18,751 nucleotides of DNA from Acidithiobacillus sp. (GTDB lineage: Bacteria > Pseudomonadota > Gammaproteobacteria > Acidithiobacillales > Acidithiobacillaceae): positions 1 to 18,751 of the forward strand of contig JAPTWR010000136.1 in NCBI GenBank assembly GCA_028065135.1, read 5' to 3'. This document shows, one piece after another, positions 7,679 to 15,677 of the stretch. Position 1 is the stretch's first letter. Each line of letters starts with the position of its first letter. The translations under genes were made by a program, and so were the position numbers. Under the pieces are notes generated by a model. That model was not told where the DNA came from. It did not search any database and saw only the letters and a program-made list of their open reading frames with translations.

Positions 7679-10419
7679 GTCGGCGAGTCCTCCGTAGGCT
7701 CCTTCTTGCCCGGCAAGGATCTCCACCAGGCGAGGGCCGCCCATCCCAATCCCGCCACTCCCAACCAAAAGGCGATCCAGGCGTAGCCTGCATAGGGCGG
7801 AGCGAAGCGGAAGCGGACCATATTGTTTCCTGCGGGCAGAGGGATGACCTGAAAGATCTTGTCATGGGCGGATACCGCCGTGCTCGCCCCATCCACCGTG
7901 GCGGTCCAGCCGGGCATGAACAATTCCCGGCGCAGCAGGGTGGCGGATGTCGCGCAATGGGCTTCGACGCTATCGCGCTGTTGCCCGGAAAGGGTGCATT
8001 GGCCTCTGAGCACCGTATAGTAGGGCGCGGGGTTGGGTAGCTCCCAAATATCCATAAGGGCGTCGGAATAGACTTTGCGAACGCCGGTCGCGGCACCGCC
8101 ATATTCCAGGGAAAGCTGGAGGGCCTTGCTGGATAGGGGTCCCTGCGGACCGGTGATTCTCTGCGTATAGCTGGGGGCTTGCGGCCAGAGCCAGAGGGCT
8201 TCGGGGCGATTGCCGCCAACGTGTGAGAGGGTAACGGTCAAGGCCTCCCCCGGCTCGACCCGCAGAGAGTGCGCGAGGGGGATAGAAAACACGCTGTTGT
8301 CCCTCGATTCCGACAAGGGTCTGCTGCCAGCGACACAGCCATGGGCAGCCGAGCAGATCTTGATAGCCAAACTTCCGTTGGCGGTATTGCCGTAGTTGCC
8401 CTGGAATATGCCTACCCCATTGATCGACTCTTTGCTTTTCCATCCGGTCGGCACGGCAAAGGCGACCTCCGCCGATTGCCCGGCCAACAGCGGGAGCGGG
8501 GTGTTGCTTGCCTTGCCCGCCGGGATAGTTACAGAGGGAACCAGGCTTTGGCCGCTGTCGGTAATTAAATAGCGAACTCCGACCTTCTCATAAGCATGAA
8601 TCCTATTCAGGATAGTTTGAGTGGTGTTGCCGGGATACCAAGCTGGCCAGAAAATCACGCCAGTTGTTTTCGTTATATCGGGGAAGAGATTCCTGGCGAC
8701 ATAATGCTCCCAGTTGGTTGCGATGGGGAGATAGTTATAATTCAAGCTCGGTATATTGAAGTAGGCCGAGTAATTGGGCTCGATAGGCCCTATAGTAAAA
8801 AAACGATTGGTTCCAACATGTTTCTTCAGAAACTGAACGGCGCTCTCATCTACGTCGCCCGGTTTGACTGCGGAAAGTTCAGGGATCATATACAATATCG
8901 AGGCGTTCAACACGATCAGAGCTGCGAGCAAGCGTCTTCTCTTTTCGCCATGCAGAAATTTCCATACGAGGATCAGGACTACCAATCCAAGTAGAGTCGC
9001 GCTCCAGTTTACGATGAATAGAATTTTCAGTTTGTGCATTAATTCAGGTGACCAATGGTCGAGAGGCTGCCACGGCCAGTTGGTATATACGGAGAACCCC
9101 AATAAACCTGAACAGAGGAGTGTTGGCCATAGGATGGATCGCGCACGAAAGCGCAGATCTTCCAATGCAAAAGCCGCGAGCACAATCACAGCAAACTCCC
9201 AGCTCGGTGGTGAGTAGCGGAAAAACTCTGCATCAACCAATAATGGGATATGGTTCATGATAACCATCACCGGCTGTATTCCGAAGGATTTGGCGAGGGC
9301 GATGACAATCCATCCAGCTAATATTATTTTCAGGCCTCTTTCCCGTTTTCCTGTCAGTCCGTAGATAGCTATGAAGATAAGTAAAATGCCCAGATAACCT
9401 CCGGTTCCTCCCCAAATTTCGGAGATAAAACTGCTACCATGCGAATCTGCAGAAGGTCCATATAGGTAAGGCATGAAGATGGTCGAAAATGCCTGCAATG
9501 GTAAAAATGCATGCCCCAATTGATGAGCGCCGAGTGCCGTTGAACTCAGCAGATAATCAATGAAAGCGACGGTGATCGGTGCCGCAAACAACAAGCCAAT
9601 TATCCCTCCCGTGGTTACCCGGAGCCCGAATCGCCAGCGCCAACCATCTGCAGTATAACGGTAAATAGCCCAAAGGAGAGCCAACAGGCCGTTGATGAAA
9701 GCTTCCTCGGGAAAGCCCGCATATAATGAGCCGGCAATGGCCATTGCTATCCAGAATATACCGAGGGCGCCTTGCTCTTGTTTCCGGGACTTTTCAATGC
9801 CGTAAAGCAATAAAGGCAAAAAAGCGATGACATTGAGTACGGATATGGTCCCAGGCGTCCATGCAAAGGTACCATTCATTTCAAACAATATGGCGGCAAA
9901 CAGTGCACTCGTACGGGACAAGCCCAATTCACGGATCAATGCAAAAGTAGCGAACCCCGCCATGATTTCCATGGTGATTTTAAGCCAAAGAACGCCGTTG
10001 GGCAGTAACAGCCAAAATACGAAGGGCAAAAAGAAAGCGTTAGGCTGCATTTCCCCTGCAAGGGGTAACCCTATGCCTGAATAAGGATTCCACCAGGGAA
10101 TAATGCCATGCATCCAGTCCTGGGCCGCCAGGTGCCCCAGGGCTTGTGTTGTCCAACCAAAATTCGGATCACCATAAGATAAACCAGCCAAAGGACCTGG
10201 TTGGACAGCAGCAGTTATCCATGCTTGCTGCCAAATAGGATTGATGCTCAATCCAAAAATAAGGAGCGGTAATTCCACCAGAAAAGGCAGCAGGATTAGA
10301 AAAATGATCGGAACCCAAGGACGATGATCAAACCATTCCGGATCTGCGGTTTTGGCGGGTGTTTCCTGAGTTTTTTCCCCGCCGTCCGACCGAAACTGCT
10401 CCGCTTCCCAGAGGCTCAT
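7675..10419 (-). CDS. YfhO-like GT-C membrane glycosyltransferase with inserted C-terminal module
   Basis: The 914-residue protein has roughly a dozen membrane helices from about residue 35 to 535, a long presumably periplasmic region (~535-875) and a last helix (~878-902). The first periplasmic loop carries YGDPNFGWTTQALG and IPWWNPYSGIGLPLAGE, the characteristic loop of YfhO-type GT-C enzymes; its Asp is the likely catalytic residue by family analogy. The tail PGWTATVDG..VIPLPAGNNMVRFRFAPP is also typical. Such enzymes transfer a sugar from a polyprenyl-phosphate carrier to an exported glycan. Residues ~639-775 form a module shared with the upstream 1370-residue protein (GNYGNTANG near 673-681). 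I start at ATG 10419, which overlaps the preceding stop (TGATG) and has GGAG ~8 nt upstream. It overlaps gtrB by ATGA. GC is lower in the membrane half than in the C-terminal part. Confidence 0.85.
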   Translation of the reverse strand: MSLWEAEQFRSDGGEKTQETPAKTADPEWFDHRPWVPIIFLILLPFLVELPLLIFGLSINPIWQQAWITAAVQPGPLAGLSYGDPNFGWTTQALGHLAAQDWMHGIIPWWNPYSGIGLPLAGEMQPNAFFLPFVFWLLLPNGVLWLKITMEIMAGFATFALIRELGLSRTSALFAAILFEMNGTFAWTPGTISVLNVIAFLPLLLYGIEKSRKQEQGALGIFWIAMAIAGSLYAGFPEEAFINGLLALLWAIYRYTADGWRWRFGLRVTTGGIIGLLFAAPITVAFIDYLLSSTALGAHQLGHAFLPLQAFSTIFMPYLYGPSADSHGSSFISEIWGGTGGYLGILLIFIAIYGLTGKRERGLKIILAGWIVIALAKSFGIQPVMVIMNHIPLLVDAEFFRYSPPSWEFAVIVLAAFALEDLRFRARSILWPTLLCSGLLGFSVYTNWPWQPLDHWSPELMHKLKILFIVNWSATLLGLVVLILVWKFLHGEKRRRLLAALIVLNASILYMIPELSAVKPGDVDESAVQFLKKHVGTNRFFTIGPIEPNYSAYFNIPSLNYNYLPIATNWEHYVARNLFPDITKTTGVIFWPAWYPGNTTQTILNRIHAYEKVGVRYLITDSGQSLVPSVTIPAGKASNTPLPLLAGQSAEVAFAVPTGWKSKESINGVGIFQGNYGNTANGSLAIKICSAAHGCVAGSRPLSESRDNSVFSIPLAHSLRVEPGEALTVTLSHVGGNRPEALWLWPQAPSYTQRITGPQGPLSSKALQLSLEYGGAATGVRKVYSDALMDIWELPNPAPYYTVLRGQCTLSGQQRDSVEAHCATSATLLRRELFMPGWTATVDGASTAVSAHDKIFQVIPLPAGNNMVRFRFAPPYAGYAWIAFWLGVAGLGWAALAWWRSLPGKKEPTEDSPT

Positions 10420-13400
10420 CAACCGCTCTCCTGCACTTGCAGTTCAATCCGCAGCGCCCGATCCTCATGGCCCGGTATCTGATGCCCCCAGCGATCATTC
10501 AAGGTGTAAACCCAGAACGCCACTGGGTGAGTGGCGCCTTCCAGACGGAGGTGGAAAAATAGTCGATCCTGCCCCTGCAAAGAAATCTCCCCTTGGGTGA
10601 GGGGCATTGGCAGCATAGCGTTATCTTGCGAGCCATCCAAGACGCTATGGGCATATGCGCTGTGCCCGTCACTATCTTGCAGATGCAGAACCAATGTCCC
10701 GTTGGACGCTCCGCCATAGTTGCCTATCAATATCGATATCCCGGTGAGCATTCCACGAATCCCCACGGGTATGGGGAAGCTGCCTTGGAACTCTTCACCG
10801 GGCGTCAAGGCCAATGGTTCTGTCCTCCCGTGGAGTATGCCATAGGGGACATCGATGATGGCCGGTTCCTGACGCCACGGATGCTGACCCCTTGGCGGCC
10901 ACGCCAGGGAGAAATCCTCCCGTTCGAGGGTGAGGTTGGGGTTATAGGCGGGATCGCGCTTCAGCCATTCCCCCCAGCGCCATTGCATATAGGCATGTTC
11001 CAGTGCAAATCGCTGTAATTTTTCAGGATGAACATCACTGCCGCGGGACTTGGACTCATGATGATAGAGCAATACGTGCGGGAGCCAAACATTGCGTAGA
11101 CCTGCTTCCTGCAAGCGCAGACAAAGGTCCACGTCATTGAAAGCCACCGTGAGTTCAGAAGCCATGCCGCCCACCTGATCCCAGTGGCTTTTTCGTATCG
11201 TCAAACAAGCCCCGGTAACGGCGCTAAAGTTTTGTACCAAGGCGGCACGGCCAAAGTGGCCGCAAGAATCTTTCGGAATGTTTTTATGTGCGTGGCTTGC
11301 GATTCCACCCAAACCCAGAATTACTCCGCCATGTTGAACCGCGCCATCGGCATAGAGCAATTTCGCCCCCACCGCCCCCACCCCTTGACGCTGCGCCTGT
11401 CCAAGCATTTCGTTCAACCATTGCGGTGTAATAACTTCGGTATCGTTGTTCAATAGACAGACATATTCACCGTTCGCCCGAGGCACGGCCCAATTGTGCA
11501 TGGCCGCATAATCGAATGGATATGGATAAGGCAATACCCGATAGCCTGGCCGATGTTGGATCTCGGCGAGGTAAGCCAGCGCGTCGGCATCGTCGCTTTG
11601 ATTGTCAACAACCAAAATTTCGGCATAGGGATATTCATTAAGATTCAGGCTATTCAGGCATTGGCGAAGATCAGAAAGACCGTTCCGAGTAGGAATAATG
11701 ATGCTTATTTTTGGAGTGCCATTTACAGAGAATCTGGGTAAATGAAACGCGCTATTGCAGGCGCCGTCCAGAAAAAATGTCTCTCCGCGCCGTTGCAGAC
11801 TTTCGGTAATCGCCATCTTTGCTGCGTTGACCACATAAGGTTTGGCGGACAAATCACTGGCCGTAGAGCCGTCGAGTATCCGCCAATGATACAATACGGC
11901 AGGAATATGACGGATTTTATCAGGAGGAAGATCCTCCGTAAAACGGAGCACCAAATCCCAATCCTGACTGCCTTCGAATCCCTGACGGAACCCACCGTAA
12001 CGCAAAACACGGTCTTTTTTGTAGACGCCTAGATGACTTATGTAATTTTGGCCGAGAAGAAGTTCAGGGTTCCAGTCGGGCTTGAAGTAAGGATCGCAAC
12101 GGCGATCTTTTTCGCTGATCTTGTCTTCATCGCTATAAAGGAGCTCCGCTTCCGGGTGGGCCATGATCTCCGCTGCCATCCAGTAGAGGGCATGCTCGGC
12201 GAGCGCATCGTCATGGTCCAGCAGGGCGACATAGTCGCCAGTAGCAACTTCCAAGGCGCTGTTGGAGGCTGCGGAAATATGACCGTTTTGCTCCCGGAAA
12301 ACCACCTTGATGCGGGGATCCTTGCGCGCATATTCCTCCAACACTCTGCGTACATGAGGCAACGGTGAGGCGTCGTCGGCGATGCACAGTTCCCAGTGAG
12401 GATAGATCTGAGCACGCACCGATTCGATAGCCTTGCGCAAGAATTTCTCCGGTGGGTTGTAGGTGGGCATTACCACGGAAAAGATAGGCGGCTTGGTGAA
12501 GGATGCGATGTGGGTACGTATGTCAGCGCGGTCCGTATCTGTCAATATGTCATATTGCCGGATCCACGTCTCGTAATCACTGCGAGTCTGCCCAGTGAGT
12601 AGCCGTTTGGCGGGGTTGCGCAGCGCGCGCTTGACCCTGCCCGGAAGGGGGGTGTGGTGGTAGAGCGTACGGGCAAAGGCATAGCGATGTTCATGGCCTT
12701 GTTTTCCAGGAGTCAACAATAACCGGCTAGTCCGTATACTGGCACGAAGGGTGCAAGCAGTAATGCGTAGGGGTTTGGTCATCTTCCAAGAGTGGGAACC
12801 TAATATGGACTCCAGCTCCGTGGCCAGACACTGGTTTTGTTCTTCGGCAGACTGCAACGCTGCGGTCAGTTCACCCGTCCGCACCTCGTTTGACTGGTGC
12901 ATGGACTCCAGCTCTGTGGCTAGGCGCTGGTTTTGGTCTTCGGCAGACTGCAACGCTGCGGTCAGTTCACTCGTCCGCACTTCGTTTGACTGGTGCGTGG
13001 ACTCCAGCTCCGTGGCCAGACGCTGGTTTTGTTCTTCGGCGGCCTGTAGCGCTGCGGTCAGTTCACCCGTCCGCACCTCGTTTGACTGGTGCATGGACTC
13101 CAGCTCTGTGGCTAGGCGCTGGTTTTGGTCTTCGGCAGACTGCAACGCTGCGGTCAGTTCACTCGTCCGCACTTCGTTTGACTGGTGCGTGGACTCCAGC
13201 TCCGTGGCCAGACGCTGGTTTTGTTCTTCGGCGGCCTGTAGCGCTGCGGTCAGTTCACCCGTCCGCACCTCGTTTGACTGGTGCATGGACTCCAGCTCTG
13301 TGGCTAGGCGCTGGTTTTGCTTCAGGAGATCCTCCCACTCTTCTTGAACCGCCATGTAATCTGCGGACATGGGCCACGATAGCTCTACCTCCAGATGTTC

Positions 13401-14531
13401 GGCTCGGGAAAGTATCTCGGGGGGTACAGGTAGTTCCAGCCACGGATCCTCGTCCAATAGGGACAGCACCACGCCTTCCTCCCCGGTCTTCAGCGGGGCC
13501 GGGAAGATGCCGTGCAGTGTTCCACGGAGCAGTGTTTCGACATCGCCATCCCAGGTCCAGAGACAATCAGCGCCATCAAGCAGACGCATGGCATACAAGC
13601 GCAGAAACCCCTTCCGGTCGGAAGGATCGAACCGGAGCGCCTGCACCAACCCTTTGGGGAACGTGAAATGTACGCGCTGCCGATCTAGCCCGATGGGCAG
13701 AAGGATGCGTTCACTACGGGTTTCGGTAAAGAGTTCGTCATTACTGTGCCAAAAGACCTGACAAGCGAAACGCGGCCCATGTGATACCGCCTTATCAAGA
13801 GGGAAAATAGGCGTAACATTTTCTCCTAACTCTTGAGGATAGGCCTCAACGATAAACTGATAGGTAATGCTGTCATCCCAATCCTGCATTTCCCGCAGCA
13901 ACGACGGGCTGATGATTTCCATGGGGATGGTAGAAAATTCTGAATATTGAAGATCGACTATGGTGCGGTCTACTACCTGCCCGGCAAACCCATTTTCAGC
14001 TAAAAGGTATAGGAAACTACGCCGGGTAAAAAAACGCAGATGGGTCCGGTCGAGTAATCCTTCCTCGCGGTACCGGAAGTCGCCGGACAGTAATTCCAGG
14101 AAGACGCCGATATGCCCAATGTTGGGTATGGAAATGAGGATTTTGCCATCAGGCGTCAGATGATCCTTTAGCCGTTGGAGCACCTGGCCCGGATCCCGCA
14201 GGTGTTCCAGCACGTCCGCACAAACAATTCGGTCATAGCGTGCCCCTTCCATTAGCTGCCGAAGATCGGCAGATTCCAGGTCGGTGACCATGATCCGACG
14301 GTAAAAGGGCCGGGCAATTTTGGCGGCCTCGACATTCCCCTCGATTCCATCGACGCTACAGTTTTGTTGCTCGGTGAGGTATTGGCCTAGCACACCCACT
14401 GCGCAACCCACGTCCAGTACCGTGCTGTCGTGTGGAATGCGTCGGGCGATCTTGGCCAAGCTATCCTCAGCATTCGGATCAAGTGGGGGGCGGGAATACA
14501 GGTGTTGCTGTGTCCCTGTTTCGGTAGTCAT
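10419..14531 (-). CDS. Methyltransferase / coiled-coil repeat / double GT2 glycosyltransferase megaprotein
   Basis: This 1370-residue protein has five parts. (1) Residues ~10-210 are a SAM methyltransferase: VLDVGCAVGVLGQYL, CADVLEHLRDPG, and LLDRTHLRFFTRRS. (2) Residues ~215-390 are a probable beta-rich region with LRFDPSDRKGFLRLYAMRL, seen beside other glycosyltransferases. (3) Residues ~395-585 are a coiled coil of 32-residue repeats, ending in SHSWKMTKPLR, a motif often linking such coils to GT2 domains. (4) Two GT2 domains follow: ~675-905 (FSVVMPTYN, LLDHDDAL, YSDEDKI) and ~935-1190 (ISIIIPTRNG, LLNNDTEV, FNDVDLCLRLQEAG). (5) Residues 1239-1370 form the module shared with the next gene (GNYGGASNG). 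Double-GT2 proteins typically polymerise rhamnose- or mannose-type chains. ATG 14531 overlaps the sulfotransferase stop (ATGA). The repeat region makes long false ORFs on the other strand. Confidence 0.88.
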   Translation of the reverse strand: MTTETGTQQHLYSRPPLDPNAEDSLAKIARRIPHDSTVLDVGCAVGVLGQYLTEQQNCSVDGIEGNVEAAKIARPFYRRIMVTDLESADLRQLMEGARYDRIVCADVLEHLRDPGQVLQRLKDHLTPDGKILISIPNIGHIGVFLELLSGDFRYREEGLLDRTHLRFFTRRSFLYLLAENGFAGQVVDRTIVDLQYSEFSTIPMEIISPSLLREMQDWDDSITYQFIVEAYPQELGENVTPIFPLDKAVSHGPRFACQVFWHSNDELFTETRSERILLPIGLDRQRVHFTFPKGLVQALRFDPSDRKGFLRLYAMRLLDGADCLWTWDGDVETLLRGTLHGIFPAPLKTGEEGVVLSLLDEDPWLELPVPPEILSRAEHLEVELSWPMSADYMAVQEEWEDLLKQNQRLATELESMHQSNEVRTGELTAALQAAEEQNQRLATELESTHQSNEVRTSELTAALQSAEDQNQRLATELESMHQSNEVRTGELTAALQAAEEQNQRLATELESTHQSNEVRTSELTAALQSAEDQNQRLATELESMHQSNEVRTGELTAALQSAEEQNQCLATELESILGSHSWKMTKPLRITACTLRASIRTSRLLLTPGKQGHEHRYAFARTLYHHTPLPGRVKRALRNPAKRLLTGQTRSDYETWIRQYDILTDTDRADIRTHIASFTKPPIFSVVMPTYNPPEKFLRKAIESVRAQIYPHWELCIADDASPLPHVRRVLEEYARKDPRIKVVFREQNGHISAASNSALEVATGDYVALLDHDDALAEHALYWMAAEIMAHPEAELLYSDEDKISEKDRRCDPYFKPDWNPELLLGQNYISHLGVYKKDRVLRYGGFRQGFEGSQDWDLVLRFTEDLPPDKIRHIPAVLYHWRILDGSTASDLSAKPYVVNAAKMAITESLQRRGETFFLDGACNSAFHLPRFSVNGTPKISIIIPTRNGLSDLRQCLNSLNLNEYPYAEILVVDNQSDDADALAYLAEIQHRPGYRVLPYPYPFDYAAMHNWAVPRANGEYVCLLNNDTEVITPQWLNEMLGQAQRQGVGAVGAKLLYADGAVQHGGVILGLGGIASHAHKNIPKDSCGHFGRAALVQNFSAVTGACLTIRKSHWDQVGGMASELTVAFNDVDLCLRLQEAGLRNVWLPHVLLYHHESKSRGSDVHPEKLQRFALEHAYMQWRWGEWLKRDPAYNPNLTLEREDFSLAWPPRGQHPWRQEPAIIDVPYGILHGRTEPLALTPGEEFQGSFPIPVGIRGMLTGISILIGNYGGASNGTLVLHLQDSDGHSAYAHSVLDGSQDNAMLPMPLTQGEISLQGQDRLFFHLRLEGATHPVAFWVYTLNDRWGHQIPGHEDRALRIELQVQESG
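12805..13319 (-). repeat. In-frame 96-bp tandem repeats (192-bp higher-order unit) coding a coiled coil
   Basis: Five full 96-bp units (12805-12900, 12901-12996, 12997-13092, 13093-13188, 13189-13284) and a 35-bp partial unit (13285-13319) lie inside the megaprotein gene. Units alternate between two types. By eye, 12901-13092 is identical, base for base, to 13093-13284, so the recent duplication unit is 192 bp. Each 96-bp unit codes 32 residues of the form NQRLATELES(M/T)HQSNEV, then RT(G/S)ELTAALQ(A/S)AE(E/D)Q. Thirty-two residues equal three heptads plus one 11-residue stretch, so a continuous coiled coil can tolerate unit gain or loss. Unit length is a multiple of three, so copy-number change keeps the frame. 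These are not CRISPR repeats: units abut without spacers. Confidence 0.97.
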
Positions 14532-15556
14532 AACGAGTGATCCCGCGACGCCAGAACGATGCCATAAGCATGGTCGACCAATCGGTGAATTTCAGAACGA
14601 CGGCGCAGATACTCCTTGTCCATGCGCACCCCGTAGGGGAGAATGCCGTGCCCGCGCAACGGGTTGAGTGAGACGCGGCAATGTTCATGCAGAAATTTTT
14701 TGGAGCGGCGGAATCGCACCGAAAACCGTAGGATATCCCAGCGGCTTGGGACGGACATTTTATCGGCATGCGCTCCGGCTTCGGTTGTCGCGGAGAGAAT
14801 TGCCTCCGTGTTGCGGCCTCTTTCCCTGTCGTCGGTTCCGTTGTCTCTGCTCATCTGATTAAGCCTCAGCAATGCCAGGCCGGCAACCATGTCGATGGAC
14901 TCGTTGGCCGCAACCACCCGCTCCAGTTCGTTCTCCAGATCCTGCAAGCCGATCAGCTTCACAAACTTCGGTTCGATCGGAACCTCGAATCCGTTACAGT
15001 GGACATGATGTTTTTCAAATACATTGGCGAAGCCTAGCGCAATCCTCTCATAGTGGAAGCAAAATCGCCAGTTACCCCGCATCACGAATATGCCGTTATC
15101 GAGGATCCGCTTTTGGAATACGCGAAAGGATAAATCCAGACCATGCTTCAGGAGTTCTCCATACAAGGAAATAATATATTCACCCCACTCCCGGAAGAAT
15201 ACGATCACTTCCACTTGGCATCCGACATCGTTCAAACGGTGTTTCAGCGCTACCAGGGCTTCTGGTCTGGAATAGAGGTATTCAAAGTCTTCTGAGGAAA
15301 CTACCACAGTATGGCAATCTGACCCGCTGATTTCTGCGCACAGATCGTCCAATGTGCCGTAGCCGCCCTGGAAGCGATGATCGTCATTCAACTCCCAGGC
15401 GATGTTATGATGCCCGCTGTTTGGATCTATGCAGCCGGAAACGGGTATCAACACTCCGCGTTCCTGCAGGCGTTGCTTGTTGACCCTTAAAAAGTGCTGT
15501 AACGCCGTTGTTCCGGTTTTGTGTGTTCCTATATGTAGAAAACACTTTTTATTCAC
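14528..15556 (-). CDS. Sulfotransferase-like protein (PAPS-dependent P-loop fold)
   Basis: The 342-residue protein begins KKCFLHIGTHKTGTTALQHFL, the 5'-phosphosulfate-binding loop (about residues 8-17) of the PAPS-dependent sulfotransferase fold. A second family feature is VIVFFREWGEYIISLYGE near residues 117-134, where the Arg and Ser would bind the 3'-phosphate of PAPS. The VVVSSEDFEYL strand near 85-95 also fits. It probably sulfates a sugar in the exported polysaccharide, acting in the cytoplasm; the acceptor is unknown and many relatives are annotated only as hypothetical. The start is GTG at 15556 with AAGGA 9 nt upstream. It overlaps the megaprotein gene by ATGA. It follows the ABC transporter pair after a 121-bp AT-rich gap and may head its own transcript. 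Confidence 0.75.
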   Translation of the reverse strand: MNKKCFLHIGTHKTGTTALQHFLRVNKQRLQERGVLIPVSGCIDPNSGHHNIAWELNDDHRFQGGYGTLDDLCAEISGSDCHTVVVSSEDFEYLYSRPEALVALKHRLNDVGCQVEVIVFFREWGEYIISLYGELLKHGLDLSFRVFQKRILDNGIFVMRGNWRFCFHYERIALGFANVFEKHHVHCNGFEVPIEPKFVKLIGLQDLENELERVVAANESIDMVAGLALLRLNQMSRDNGTDDRERGRNTEAILSATTEAGAHADKMSVPSRWDILRFSVRFRRSKKFLHEHCRVSLNPLRGHGILPYGVRMDKEYLRRRSEIHRLVDHAYGIVLASRDHSL

Positions 15557-15677
15557 TAAAGTTATTCCTTATCGATATATCGTAACCTGATTAGCACGAT
15601 GTTTAATCTGTACTTTTATTGATATAGTAGGAACTGAACGCCCCGATGCATCTCATTCCGTAATGGCTGCAAACCGG
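15557..15677 (-). promoter_or_regulatory. AT-rich intergenic gap, possible internal promoter region
   Basis: This is the only sizeable gap inside the otherwise overlapping minus-strand cluster. It is clearly AT-richer than the flanking genes. On the minus strand it holds several AT-rich candidates for a -10 element (TACTAT, TACGATATAT) but no good -35 at the right spacing, so no single promoter can be assigned. A 10-bp palindrome, CGATATATCG, lies at 15573-15582, and AAGGA for the GTG start of the sulfotransferase-like gene lies at the downstream end. No hairpin terminator for the ABC ATPase gene was seen. Confidence 0.3.

Noticed and set aside
7679..7768. 30-residue N-terminal extension of GtrB
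   Set aside because: It lies within the YfhO-like coding region; ATG 7678 has a strong GGAGGA and the ATGA overlap.
12805..13319. Possible CRISPR array or satellite repeat
   Set aside because: Units of 96 bp abut directly without unique spacers and code a coiled coil in frame with the surrounding protein.
12751..13666. Long plus-strand ORFs with striking repeats opposite the coiled-coil region (198 and 258 codons)
   Set aside because: They are antisense shadows: a tandem repeat whose unit is a multiple of three keeps several frames open. The minus strand carries a coherent 1370-residue protein with recognisable domains on both sides.
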